From the NCBI GenBank assembly GCA_963783245.1, contig CAWAMS010000002.1:1-64000 (forward strand): a stretch of 64,000 nt of DNA, given 5' to 3'. The stretch's first letter is position 1; every line of letters starts with the position of its first letter. The position numbers and the translations under genes are program-made. The DNA is from Bog-473 sp963783245. GTDB taxonomy: Bacteria > Actinomycetota > Acidimicrobiia > Acidimicrobiales > RAAP-2. Of this stretch, positions 17,799-28,539 are shown one piece after another. The notes under the pieces were generated by a model. It did not search any database and was not told the DNA's origin. It worked only from the letters and a program-made list of their open reading frames with translations.

Positions 17799-18758
17799 AC
17801 CCGACCCTGCAGGGGTACACCGCCGCCATTCTCGAAGCGGCCGGTGCGACGGGTGGCGGTGCGCTCCGCACCTTGGCGGACGACCTGGTATCGATCGAGC
17901 AGCTCGTCCTGGCCAACGGACCCCTGAACGCTGCGCTGACCGACACGACCATGCGCCCGGCGGTGCGCCGCGCCGTGATGCTCGACCTTCTCGACACGAA
18001 GGTCTCCGCCCCGGCCCGCCGCCTCTCGGCCTTTGCCGCTTCCGCCGTACGTGCGCCCGAGGTCCCTGCCGCATTGGGTTGGGTCGCCACACGGGCCCGC
18101 CACGCCGCTGAAGGCCAGGCCTTCGAAGAGCCGCCTCTGAGCCTGACCGAGTCACGGCAACGTGTGGGCGGCTTCGCCGTCGCCGTGCACGAAGATCTCT
18201 CCACCGCCGAGCTCGAATCGCTCGAGGACGACCTGTTCCGCTTCGGCCGCATCGTCGGTGCCACGCCGGCGCTGCGCGCCGCCCTGGTCGACCGTGACCT
18301 GCCGTCCGACGCGCGCCAGGCTGTGGTCACCCAGTTGCTCCAGGGCAAGGTCCCCCCGAGCACGATCTCTGTGATCCACTACGTGGTGGCAGGTGGTCGG
18401 GCGCGCGACATCGTCGGCACGCTGAACTGGTTGGTCGAACAGACGGCGAGAGCCCGCGGCTGGCGCATCGCCCGGGTGCGCGGCGGCGGCACCGATCGAG
18501 GATGCGCAACAGGCATCGCTCTCGGAGTCGTTGAGCAGCTTGGCGGGGGCACCCGTCGAGCTCCAGGTCATCATCGACGAGGCGCTGCTCAGCGGGGCGG
18601 TCATTCAGATCGGTGACCTGCAGGTGGACGCCAGCGCCCGCGGCCGGATCGATGCCCTGCGGGAGCACCTGCTCCCGGCCGGGTGGGAGGACAGCGGTTT
18701 CCACGGCGGAGGGGTGCGGTTGAGCGGAACGACGAGACAGACAGAGGGAGCGGGTTGA
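17795..18758 (+). CDS. atpH: ATP synthase F1 subunit delta (one frameshift)
   Basis: It links the peripheral stalk to the F1 head. The N-terminal part (LQGYTAAILEAA, then helices through LPSDARQAVVTQLLQGK) is read in one frame to about 18484. A one-base change there is followed in another frame by the typical C-terminal region: SLAGAPVELQVIIDEALLSG, then AVIQIGDLQVDASARGRIDAL. Bridged, the protein is about 320 residues, the long actinobacterial type. The ~25 residues at the very end look low in conservation. Both ends overlap neighbours (GTGA with b', TGATG with atpA). Confidence 0.85.
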
Positions 18759-20281
18759 TGGCAGAACTGACGATCGACGCCAGCGAGATCACAGCGGCGT
18801 TGCGGAAGAACGTGGAGGAGTACACCCCGGTGGTCGGGACCGAGCAGATCGGCCGGATCGTCGAGGTCGGTGACGGTATCGCCCGCGTCTCGGGCCTGCC
18901 GGGCGCCGCGGTCAACGAATTGCTCGAGTTCGAGGACGGGACACTGGGGCTGGCCCTCAACCTGGACGAAGACACCATCGGCGCGGTCGTCCTGGGCGAG
19001 GTCGACACCCTCGAAGAAGAACAGACCGTCAAGGCGACCGGCCGGATCCAGACGGTGCCGGTCGGTGACGCGCTCCTCGGTCGGGTCGTGAATGCGCTGG
19101 GGGAGCCGATCGACGGCAAGGGCCCGATCAACAGCACCGAGTCCCGCCGAATGGAGGTCCAGGCGCCGGGCATCGTCGGCCGGCAGCCGGTGACCGAGCC
19201 CATGCAGACCGGAATCAAGGCCATCGATGCCATGACGCCCATCGGCCGGGGCCAGCGAGAGCTGATCATCGGCGACCGCAAGACCGGCAAGACGACCGTT
19301 GCCGTCGACACCATCCTCAACCAGGCCGGGCAGGGCGTGAAGTGCATCTACGTCGCCATCGGGCAGAAGAACTCGTCGGTGGCCCAGACCGTGGCGACAC
19401 TCGAGGCGCACCAGGCCCTGGAGTACACGGTGGTGGTCGTCGCCTCCGCCGGTGACCCGGCCCCGTTCAAGTACCTCGCCCCGTACGCCGGGTGCGCCAT
19501 GGGTCAGCACTGGATGGAGAACGGCCAGCACGCGCTCATCATTTACGACGACCTGTCGAAGCAGGCCGAGGCCTATCGCTCCGTCTCGCTCCTCCTGCGC
19601 CGCCCACCGGGCCGCGAGGCGTACCCGGGGGACGTGTTCTACCTCCACTCCCGCCTGCTCGAGCGCGCCGCCAAGCTTTCCGACGCTCTCGGCGGCGGCT
19701 CGCTGACCGCACTGCCGATCATCGAGACCAAGGCCGGCGACATCTCGGCCTACATCCCGACGAACGTGATCTCCATCACCGACGGCCAGGTCTTCCTCGA
19801 GTCCGACCTCTTCAACTCGGGGATCCGCCCCGCCATCAACGTCGGCAACTCGGTCAGTCGCGTGGGCAGCGCGGCACAGGTGAAGGCCATGAAGCAGGTG
19901 TCGGGAACACTCAAGCTCGACCTGGCGCAATTCCGTGAGTTGGAGGCGTTCGCCACCTTCGGCTCCGAGCTCGACAAGGTCTCCCAGGCCCAGCTTGACC
20001 GCGGCTACCGCCTGACCGAGCTGCTGAAGCAGCCCCAGAACGCCCCCGTCCCCGTCGAGGAGCAGGTGGTGGTCATCTACGCCGGCACCAAGGGCTGGGC
20101 CGACTCGGTGCCGGTACCCGAGGTGCAGCGCTTCGCCACCGAGCTGGTCGAGTATTTCAAGGGCAACCACGCCGCCGTGCTCGATGCCATCCGTACCAAG
20201 GGCGCCCTGCCGGACGGCGACGAGCTGGACCGCGGCCTCACCTCCTTCCTCGAGGGCTTCGACACCGGGAAGGTCGACTGA
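18758..20281 (+). CDS. atpA: ATP synthase F1 subunit alpha
   Basis: 507 residues. It shows the P-loop GDRKTGKTT, the YVAIGQKNSSVAQ stretch, the non-catalytic site features of alpha and the GGSLTALPIIET segment. ATG 18758 is chosen because it overlaps the atpH stop (TGATG), gives the usual N-terminus (MAELTIDASEITAALR) and follows AGGGAG. An upstream in-frame GTG would extend into atpH and is not needed. Confidence 0.97.
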   Translation: MAELTIDASEITAALRKNVEEYTPVVGTEQIGRIVEVGDGIARVSGLPGAAVNELLEFEDGTLGLALNLDEDTIGAVVLGEVDTLEEEQTVKATGRIQTVPVGDALLGRVVNALGEPIDGKGPINSTESRRMEVQAPGIVGRQPVTEPMQTGIKAIDAMTPIGRGQRELIIGDRKTGKTTVAVDTILNQAGQGVKCIYVAIGQKNSSVAQTVATLEAHQALEYTVVVVASAGDPAPFKYLAPYAGCAMGQHWMENGQHALIIYDDLSKQAEAYRSVSLLLRRPPGREAYPGDVFYLHSRLLERAAKLSDALGGGSLTALPIIETKAGDISAYIPTNVISITDGQVFLESDLFNSGIRPAINVGNSVSRVGSAAQVKAMKQVSGTLKLDLAQFRELEAFATFGSELDKVSQAQLDRGYRLTELLKQPQNAPVPVEEQVVVIYAGTKGWADSVPVPEVQRFATELVEYFKGNHAAVLDAIRTKGALPDGDELDRGLTSFLEGFDTGKVD

Positions 20282-20284
20282 TCG

Positions 20285-21202
20285 ATGGCCGGAGGCCAAG
20301 AGCGCGTCCTGCGGCGTCGTATCCGCAGCGTGCAGTCCACCAGGAAGATCACCAAGGCCATGGAGCTGATCGCCGCCTCGCGCATCGTGCGCGCGCAGGC
20401 GCGCATCGCGGCCAACCGGCCCTACCGGATCGGCATGGAGAAAATCCTGCGGGTGACGGCCGCCGCTGACCCGACTGCAGCCAAGAAGCTGTTGGGGACA
20501 CCCGACTCCCCGACCCGGGTCGGCATACTCGCCGTCGTGGGCGACCGGGGGTTGGCCGGCTCGTACAACTCGGGCGTCCTACGGGCCACCGAGCGCCTGG
20601 TGGCCGAGCATCTCCGCAACGGGGCCCAGGTGACGTTGTGGACGGTCGGCAAGAAAGCACCGGGGTACTTCCGCTATCGTGGGATCGACACCGAGCGCTC
20701 GTTCCCCGGCATCGCGGACCGTCCCGAGTTCGACGATGCGCGCGCGGTGGCCTCCGCGGTGACCGCTCCCTTCGTGGCCGGGGAGATGGACCTGGTGCAG
20801 ATGGTGTCCACCCGCTTCATCTCGGCCGGCAGCCAACGGGTCGAAACCCTGCAGATGCTGCCGCTCCCGCTGCCCGACGAAGGCCTCGCCGAAGAAGGTG
20901 GAGAACCTCCACATGCACCCGGCACCGTCGGTTATACCGAATTCGAGCCCGAACCGGAGAAGTTACTGGCCGAGTTGGCCCCGCGTGCGGCCGAGTCCGA
21001 GATTTTCGCTGCCCTGCTCGAAGGGTCGGCGTCCTTCTTCACCGCACAGCAGCGCGCCATGGCAGCGGCGACCGACAATGCCGACGAGCTTGTGCGCACC
21101 CTGACCCGCGTCATGAACCGCGCCCGTCAGGACTCCATCACCACCGAGATCATGGAAATCGTTGGCGGCGCCGAGGCGCTTCGCCAATCGAAGGGAGCTT
21201 GA
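20285..21202 (+). CDS. atpG: ATP synthase F1 subunit gamma
   Basis: 305 residues: the central rotating shaft. The N-terminal coiled-coil helix reads RVLRRRIRSVQSTRKITKAMELIAASR and the C-terminal helix NRARQDSITTEIMEIVGGAEAL, both diagnostic. The middle of the protein has an acidic insert (PDEGLAEEGGEPPHAPG) of the length common in actinobacteria. It lies four bases after atpA and six before atpD. Confidence 0.96.
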   Translation: MAGGQERVLRRRIRSVQSTRKITKAMELIAASRIVRAQARIAANRPYRIGMEKILRVTAAADPTAAKKLLGTPDSPTRVGILAVVGDRGLAGSYNSGVLRATERLVAEHLRNGAQVTLWTVGKKAPGYFRYRGIDTERSFPGIADRPEFDDARAVASAVTAPFVAGEMDLVQMVSTRFISAGSQRVETLQMLPLPLPDEGLAEEGGEPPHAPGTVGYTEFEPEPEKLLAELAPRAAESEIFAALLEGSASFFTAQQRAMAAATDNADELVRTLTRVMNRARQDSITTEIMEIVGGAEALRQSKGA

Positions 21203-21207
21203 CCACA

Positions 21208-22662
21208 ATGACCACCACCGCACATCAGGACACCGTGCCGGCCGGCACGCTCGAGGACGGCCGCGTCGTCTCCATCGCCGGCCCTGTCATCGACGTGGAG
21301 TTCCCGCCGCACGCGCTCCCCGAGATCAACCACGCCGTCGAGTTCACCATCGACCTCGAGGGCACCTCGTCGCAGGTCACGGCGGAGGTGGCGCAGCAGA
21401 TCGGCGACGGTCGGGTGCGCTGCATCTGCATGCAGCAGACGGACGGCCTCGTCCGCGGCACGGCGGTGCGCAACCTGGGCCGGGGGATCACGGTGCCGGT
21501 CGGGAATGCTGTGCTCGGTCACGTGTTCAACGTCCTCGGCCAGCCCCTCGACACCGACGCCGTCGAGGGCGTGGACGACTACTGGGAGATCCACCGCAGC
21601 GCGCCCGCCTTCGACCAGCTCGAGCCGAGAGCCCAGATGTTCGAGACCGGGATTAAGGTCGTCGACCTCCTGGAGCCGTACGTGCAGGGTGGGAAGATCG
21701 GCCTCTTCGGCGGGGCCGGAGTGGGCAAGACCGTCATCATCCAGGAGATGATCCACCGCGTGGCCCAGCAGCACGGTGGTGTCTCGGTCTTCGCCGGCGT
21801 GGGGGAACGCACGCGCGAGGGCACCGACATGTGGCTGGAAATGCAGGAGTCCGGTGTCATCGACAAGGCGGCTCTCGTCTACGGCCAGATGGACGAGCCT
21901 CCCGGGGTCCGGTTGCGTGTCGCCCTGGCCGCCCTGACCATGGCCGAGTACTTCCGCGACGTGCAGAACCAGGACGTGCTGCTCTTCGTCGACAACATCT
22001 TCCGCTTCGTCCAGGCCGGCTCCGAGGTCTCGACCCTCCTCGGCCGCATGCCTTCGGCGGTGGGCTACCAACCCACGCTGGCCGACGAGATGGGCGAACT
22101 GCAAGAACGCATCACGTCGACCAAGGGGAAGTCGATCACCTCGCTGCAGGCCGTGTACGTCCCCGCCGACGACTACACCGACCCGGCGCCGTTCACGACG
22201 TTCACCCACCTCGATGCCACGACCGAGCTGTCACGCCAGATCGCGGCGCTGGGGATCTATCCCGCCGTCGACCCGCTGGCGTCGACGTCGAACATCCTGG
22301 CTCCCGAAATTGTGGGCGAGCGTCACTACGCCGTGGCCCGTCGCGTCCAGGAGGTCCTCCAGCGCTACAAGGAGCTGCAGGACATCATCGCGATCCTGGG
22401 CATGGACGAGCTGTCCGAGGAGGACCGGGTGACCGTGACCAGGGCTCGCAAGATCCAGCGCTTCCTCTCGCAGCCCTTCTTCGTCGCCGAGGTCTTCACC
22501 GGCGTGCCGGGGATCTTCGTGCCCATCGACGAGACGGTGGAGTCGTTCGAAGCGCTGGTGAACGGCGAGCTGGACAACATTCCCGAGCAGGCGTTCCTCA
22601 ACGTGGGCGGCGTGGAGTCGGTGTTGGCCAAGGCCAAGACGCTGCAGGACGAGGCCGGCTAG
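21208..22662 (+). CDS. atpD: ATP synthase F1 subunit beta
   Basis: 484 residues; the catalytic subunit. Motifs are GGAGVGKTVIIQEM (Walker A), FAGVGERTREG, LVYGQMDEPPG, LLFVDNIFRF (Walker B) and DELSEEDRVTVTRARKIQRF followed by FLSQPFFVAEVFTG. ATG 21208 fits; longer upstream readings run through atpG. The TAG stop overlaps the GTG start of atpC. Confidence 0.98.
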   Translation: MTTTAHQDTVPAGTLEDGRVVSIAGPVIDVEFPPHALPEINHAVEFTIDLEGTSSQVTAEVAQQIGDGRVRCICMQQTDGLVRGTAVRNLGRGITVPVGNAVLGHVFNVLGQPLDTDAVEGVDDYWEIHRSAPAFDQLEPRAQMFETGIKVVDLLEPYVQGGKIGLFGGAGVGKTVIIQEMIHRVAQQHGGVSVFAGVGERTREGTDMWLEMQESGVIDKAALVYGQMDEPPGVRLRVALAALTMAEYFRDVQNQDVLLFVDNIFRFVQAGSEVSTLLGRMPSAVGYQPTLADEMGELQERITSTKGKSITSLQAVYVPADDYTDPAPFTTFTHLDATTELSRQIAALGIYPAVDPLASTSNILAPEIVGERHYAVARRVQEVLQRYKELQDIIAILGMDELSEEDRVTVTRARKIQRFLSQPFFVAEVFTGVPGIFVPIDETVESFEALVNGELDNIPEQAFLNVGGVESVLAKAKTLQDEAG

Positions 22663-23174
22663 TGGCCGACGATGTCTTCGGCGTGGAGGTCGTGACCCCC
22701 GAGCAGTCGCTCGTGGCGGGGGGCGCCACCGCGGTGGTGCTGGCGACGTCGGAAGGCGCGCTCACGGTGCTCGACGGGCATACGCCGCTGGTCGGCGATG
22801 TCGTGCCCGGACTGGTCAAGGTCGACCTGGCCGACGGGACGCGCGTCCACCTCGCGGTGCACGGCGGCTTCGTCCAGGTGGACACGAGCCCGGGTGCCGC
22901 CGAGGGCCTGGCTGAGGGTGACGGTCCGCTCCCCGGGCTCTCGACCCGGGTCACGGTGCTGGCCGGGATCGCCGAGCTCTCGACCGAGATCGACGTGCCA
23001 CGGGCCGAACGGGCCCGGGAGGTTGCTGCGCAACGGGTGGCCGAGCTCGGCTCGGGACGGAGCGCCGCGGCCGAGCAGGCGGCGGGGGAGTCGTCCGATG
23101 TGGCCCTGCGTGAGGCCGAAGAAGCGTTGGGCCGGGCCGAGCTCAGGTTGAGCGTGGCCGGCGCAACGGAGTAA
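22662..23174 (+). CDS. atpC: ATP synthase F1 subunit epsilon
   Basis: 170 residues. An N-terminal beta-sandwich (VEVVTPEQSLVAGGATAVVLAT, then GALTVLDGHTPLVGDV) is followed by a C-terminal helical hairpin rich in Ala, Glu and Arg, longer than in most families. It contains an extra loop (AAEGLAEGDGPLPG) between the sheet and the helices. Last gene of the ATP synthase operon; glpX converges from the other strand 40 bases later. Confidence 0.92.
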   Translation: MADDVFGVEVVTPEQSLVAGGATAVVLATSEGALTVLDGHTPLVGDVVPGLVKVDLADGTRVHLAVHGGFVQVDTSPGAAEGLAEGDGPLPGLSTRVTVLAGIAELSTEIDVPRAERAREVAAQRVAELGSGRSAAAEQAAGESSDVALREAEEALGRAELRLSVAGATE

Positions 23175-23214
23175 GCACCCTCAGACGCACAGCCGCTTCA
23201 CCCGTCCAGCCGGA

Positions 23215-24210
23215 TCAGACGAAGGAGACGGAGCTGAACTCCGACAGCTTCGCCAGCGCGTGATTGGCGTGGATCGTGCGCAGCGTCCCCGACTTGGAGC
23301 GCATCACCAGGCTCTGCGTGGTGGCGCCGAATTCGTGGAACCGTACGCCTTGGAGAAGCTCGCCGTCGGTCACGCCCGTCGCGGCGAAGAAGCAGTTGTC
23401 CCCCTGCACGAGGTCGTCTGTGCTCAGCACCGCCTCGAGGTCGTAGCCCGCCGCACGCGCTGCCGCGCGCTCCTCTTCGTCGCGGGCGAAGAGCCGCCCC
23501 TGGATCTCCCCGCCCATGCATTTGAGGGCGGCGGCCGCCAGCACGCCTTCGGGCGTGCCGCCGATGCCGAACAGGATGTCGGTGCCGGCGCCAGGCCATC
23601 CGGTGGCGATCGCACCGGCCACGTCCCCGTCGGTGATCAACCTGATGCGGGCGCCCGCGGTGCGCACCTCGGCGATGAGGTCCTGATGGCGGGGGCGATC
23701 GAGGATGACCGCCGTGAGATCGCGCACCGGGCGGCCGAGCGCCTCGGAGAGTGCATTGAGGTTCTCGGTGGGGGTCCGGCGGATGTCGCAGGCACCCTTG
23801 GCCCGAGGCCCGACGGCCAGCTTCTCCATGTAGACGCACGGACCGGGATCGAACATCGTTCCCCGCTCCGAGACGGCGATGACGGCCAGGGCGCCACCAC
23901 GGCCGAGAGCGGTGGGCGTCGTGCCGTCGATGGGGTCGACGGCGATATCGGTGAGCGGGGGCGACCCGTCGCCGATCCGCTCGCCGTTGAAGAGCATGGG
24001 GGCGTTGTCCTTCTCTCCCTCCCCGATGACGACGATGCCGTCCATCTGCACCGAGGAGAGCACGACCCGCATGGCCTCCACGGCGGCGCCGTCGGCGCCC
24101 AACTTGTCGCCCCGGCCCATCCAGCGGCTGGCGGCCATGGCGGCGGCCTCGGTGGTCCGGACCAATTCCATGGCCAGGTTGCGGTCAGGGGCTTGAGGTT
24201 GGGTTGCCAC
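23215..24210 (-). CDS. glpX: Fructose-1,6-bisphosphatase class II
   Basis: It dephosphorylates fructose 1,6-bisphosphate in gluconeogenesis. 331 residues with the GlpX signatures: VVIGEGEKDNAPML, AVDPIDGTTPTALGRGG (metal and phosphate binding), RLITDGDVAGAI, DILFGIGGTPEGVLAAAALKCMGGE. GTG 24210 gives the normal N-terminus (ending RNLAMELVRTTEAAA) and follows TAGGGT on the reverse strand by seven bases. It is divergent from murA across a 73-base gap. Confidence 0.95.
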   Translation of the reverse strand: MATQPQAPDRNLAMELVRTTEAAAMAASRWMGRGDKLGADGAAVEAMRVVLSSVQMDGIVVIGEGEKDNAPMLFNGERIGDGSPPLTDIAVDPIDGTTPTALGRGGALAVIAVSERGTMFDPGPCVYMEKLAVGPRAKGACDIRRTPTENLNALSEALGRPVRDLTAVILDRPRHQDLIAEVRTAGARIRLITDGDVAGAIATGWPGAGTDILFGIGGTPEGVLAAAALKCMGGEIQGRLFARDEEERAAARAAGYDLEAVLSTDDLVQGDNCFFAATGVTDGELLQGVRFHEFGATTQSLVMRSKSGTLRTIHANHALAKLSEFSSVSFV

Positions 24211-24283
24211 GGCCCTGACCCTAGTTGGTCGGCCATTGCGAATGGGCCGTTCCATGCCCGCCCCACGAGCGATACTTGACGCC
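24211..24283. promoter_or_regulatory. Divergent promoter region glpX/murA
   Basis: The 73-base gap carries TAGGGT for glpX (reverse strand, positions 24223-24218) and GATACT for murA (24271-24276), each seven bases from its GTG start, so both transcripts are predicted to be leaderless. No clear -35 elements are visible. Confidence 0.4.
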
Positions 24284-25546
24284 GTGCAAGAGATCGTGGT
24301 CCGACCCAACGGCGCGCTGGGCGGGACCGTGCGGGCGGGGGGCGCCAAGAACTCGGCCCTCAAGCTCATGGTGGCCAGCCTGCTGGCCGAGGGCCGCACG
24401 GTGCTGCACAACGTGCCGCTCATCGACGACGTGGACTCCATGGCCGACGTGCTGCGCGCCGTCGGGGCCACGGTGGAGCGTCTGGCCGATGGCGCCCTCG
24501 CCATCACCACCCCACCCGCCCAGGACCTGCACCCGGTGGCGCCCTACGAGCTCGTCGAGCGCATGCGGGCGTCGGTCGTCGTCCTGGGGCTCCTCCTGGC
24601 CCGGTGTGGCGAGGTCCATATGCCACTGCCCGGTGGCGACGATTTCGGCGATCGGCCCATCGACTTCCACGTGAGCGCGTTGACCGCCATGGGAGCCCGG
24701 TTCGAGATCTCCCACGGCGAGGTGCGGGGCTATGTCGACGGGGGCCGCCTGGTCGGCACCAAGGTGGTGCTCGAGTACCCCAGCCACACCGCCACCGACA
24801 ACCTCCTCATGGCGGCCGCGCTGGCCAAGGGCACCACGGTCATCGAGAACGCGGCGAAGGAGCCCGAGGTGATCGATCTGGCGGCCATGTTGGGTTCGAT
24901 GGGTGTCGTGGTGAGGGGGGCGGGCACCTCGCGCATAGAGATCGAGGGCGTCGACGAGTTGCGTCCGACGACCCATGCCGTGGTGCCCGACCGGGTCGTG
25001 GCCGCCACCTTCGTGGCCGTGGCCGGCATGACCGGGGGTGACGTCACGATCGCCGACGCCCGCCCGGACCACATGGAGATGTTGCTGCGCAAGGTCAACC
25101 AGATGGGCGTGGTGACGACCATGGGGCCCGACGGCCTGCGCGCCACCGCCGACGGGCGATTGGTCGCCGCTGACGTGGCCACCCTGCCGTACCCGGGCGT
25201 GGCCACCGATTTCAGCCCCCTCCTGGTGGCCATGCTCACCGGGGCCGACGGGGTGGGCATCCTCACGGAGAACCTCTTCTCGGGCCGTTTCCGCTATGTC
25301 GAAGAGCTACGCCGCATGGGGGCCGACATCAAGACCGAGGGGCACCACGCGGTGGTGCGCGGCGTGCGGCGCCTGTCCGGGGCCCGCGTACGCGCGCCCG
25401 ACATCCGGGCCGGGGTGGCACTGGTGCTGGCCGGGCTGGTGGCGGAGGGTGAGACCACGGTGACCAACGCCCACCACATCAGCCGGGGCTACGAGGACCT
25501 GGTTGGTGCTCTGTGCTCGCTCGGTGCCAAGGTAACCAGTTCATGA
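24284..25546 (+). CDS. murA: UDP-N-acetylglucosamine 1-carboxyvinyltransferase (MurA) with Asp in place of the fosfomycin-target Cys
   Basis: It adds enolpyruvate to UDP-GlcNAc, the first committed step of peptidoglycan synthesis. 420 residues; GGAKNSALKLM holds the conserved Lys-Asn pair. The active loop reads PLPGGDDFGDRPIDFH where E. coli has GGCTIGARPVD; the catalytic cysteine is replaced by aspartate at about residue 119. The same Cys-to-Asp change is known from Mycobacterium and Chlamydia and makes the enzyme insensitive to fosfomycin, so resistance of this step is inferred. The stop overlaps meaB by ATGA. Confidence 0.95.
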   Translation: MQEIVVRPNGALGGTVRAGGAKNSALKLMVASLLAEGRTVLHNVPLIDDVDSMADVLRAVGATVERLADGALAITTPPAQDLHPVAPYELVERMRASVVVLGLLLARCGEVHMPLPGGDDFGDRPIDFHVSALTAMGARFEISHGEVRGYVDGGRLVGTKVVLEYPSHTATDNLLMAAALAKGTTVIENAAKEPEVIDLAAMLGSMGVVVRGAGTSRIEIEGVDELRPTTHAVVPDRVVAATFVAVAGMTGGDVTIADARPDHMEMLLRKVNQMGVVTTMGPDGLRATADGRLVAADVATLPYPGVATDFSPLLVAMLTGADGVGILTENLFSGRFRYVEELRRMGADIKTEGHHAVVRGVRRLSGARVRAPDIRAGVALVLAGLVAEGETTVTNAHHISRGYEDLVGALCSLGAKVTSS

Positions 25547-26520
25547 ATCGACGGCTCCCGACTGAACCGGTGGCACTGCTCGCCCTGGCCCGAGAGAACG
25601 ACCGGGTGGCCCTGGCCCGCCTGGTCTCGATGGTCGAGCGCGGGGGCCTTCCCGGGCTGGAGGTGGCCCGGCTGGCGTATCGAGCCACGGTGCCCTACAC
25701 GGTCGGGCTGACCGGTGCACCGGGCGCCGGCAAGTCGACGCTGACCGATCGACTCATCACGATGGTCCGATCGGGCTGGCCCGCACCGTCCCCCGAGGCG
25801 ATCGATCAGGTTGGCGTGCTGGCCATCGACCCCACGTCACCGTTCAGCGGGGGGGCGATCCTCGGCGACCGGGTCCGCATGCAACAGCACGCGCTCGATC
25901 CAACGGTGTTCATCCGCTCCATGGCCACCCGGGGGCACCTCGGCGGCCTGGCCCTGGCCGTCCCCGATGCCGTCCGCGTCCTCGGTGCGGCGGGCGTCCC
26001 TTTTGTCATCGTCGAGACCGTCGGCGTGGGCCAGATGGAGGTCGAGGTGGCGTCGGCCGCCGACACCACCATGGTGGTCGTCACGCCCGGCTGGGGCGAT
26101 TCCATGCAGGCGAACAAGGCAGGTCTCCTCGAGATCGCCGACCTGTTCGTCATCAACAAGGCGGACCGCCCGGGAGCAAGAGAGGCCCGGCGCGACCTCG
26201 AGCAGATGCTGGACCTCTCGTCGCTGGGCGAGTGGCGGCCGCCGATCATCGACACCATCGCCTCGACCGGCGAGGGGCTGGAGGAGCTGTGGAACGAGAT
26301 CGCCCGCCATCGCACGCACCTGGCGTCGTCCGGGATTCTGGAGCAGCGGCGGGCCGACCGGATGGCGCACGAGTTGCGGCGGGTGCTCATGGCCCGTAGC
26401 GCCCTGGTGATCGACGAGCTGGCGGCGGGCGAGGAGTTCGCCAGCGCCGTGAAGGCCCTGGCCGCGGGGGAGCTCGACCCCTATCAGGCCGCTGATCGGC
26501 TCATGGGTCCGAATGACTGA
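25543..26520 (+). CDS. meaB: MeaB/ArgK-type G3E GTPase (methylmalonyl-CoA mutase chaperone)
   Basis: 325 residues. P-loop GAPGAGKSTLTDRL, the family motif AIDPTSPFSGGAILGDRVRM, ETVGVGQMEVEV, and the base-specificity motif NKAD. MeaB proteins load and protect adenosylcobalamin on methylmalonyl-CoA mutase or related mutases. No mutase gene is in the window, so the partner must be elsewhere. ATG 25543 overlaps the murA stop. The next, truncated gene starts at ATG 26513 inside this stop. Confidence 0.9.
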   Translation: MNRRLPTEPVALLALARENDRVALARLVSMVERGGLPGLEVARLAYRATVPYTVGLTGAPGAGKSTLTDRLITMVRSGWPAPSPEAIDQVGVLAIDPTSPFSGGAILGDRVRMQQHALDPTVFIRSMATRGHLGGLALAVPDAVRVLGAAGVPFVIVETVGVGQMEVEVASAADTTMVVVTPGWGDSMQANKAGLLEIADLFVINKADRPGAREARRDLEQMLDLSSLGEWRPPIIDTIASTGEGLEELWNEIARHRTHLASSGILEQRRADRMAHELRRVLMARSALVIDELAAGEEFASAVKALAAGELDPYQAADRLMGPND

Positions 26521-26688
26521 TCCACCCGAGACCGTTCCATTCGTAACCGTCGAGCGCCGTCCTGACGGTGTGGCACTGCTGCTGCTCGACCGTCCCAAGG
26601 CGAACGCGCTCTCCAGCACCGAGGACGCGGCGCGGGGTATGGCCTCCTTCGCCGCGCAGGGTCCCGGCAAGGCGACATTCGTGGGCCG

Positions 26689-26692
<4 letters not shown>
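26513..26692 (+). pseudogene. Enoyl-CoA hydratase/isomerase remnant with internal deletion
   Basis: A 59-codon open frame joins an enoyl-CoA hydratase N-terminus (VTVERRPDGVALLLLDRPKANALS) directly to a typical C-terminus (TEDAARGMASFAAQGPGKATFVGR). About 200 central residues, including the oxyanion hole and catalytic glutamates, are missing, yet the frame is kept, as are the ATGA overlaps with meaB before and treS after. This can only be a deletion derivative of a normal crotonase gene, or an assembly collapse. It cannot be an active enzyme. Confidence 0.75.
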
Positions 26693-28535
<1,843 letters not shown>

Positions 28536-28539
<4 letters not shown>

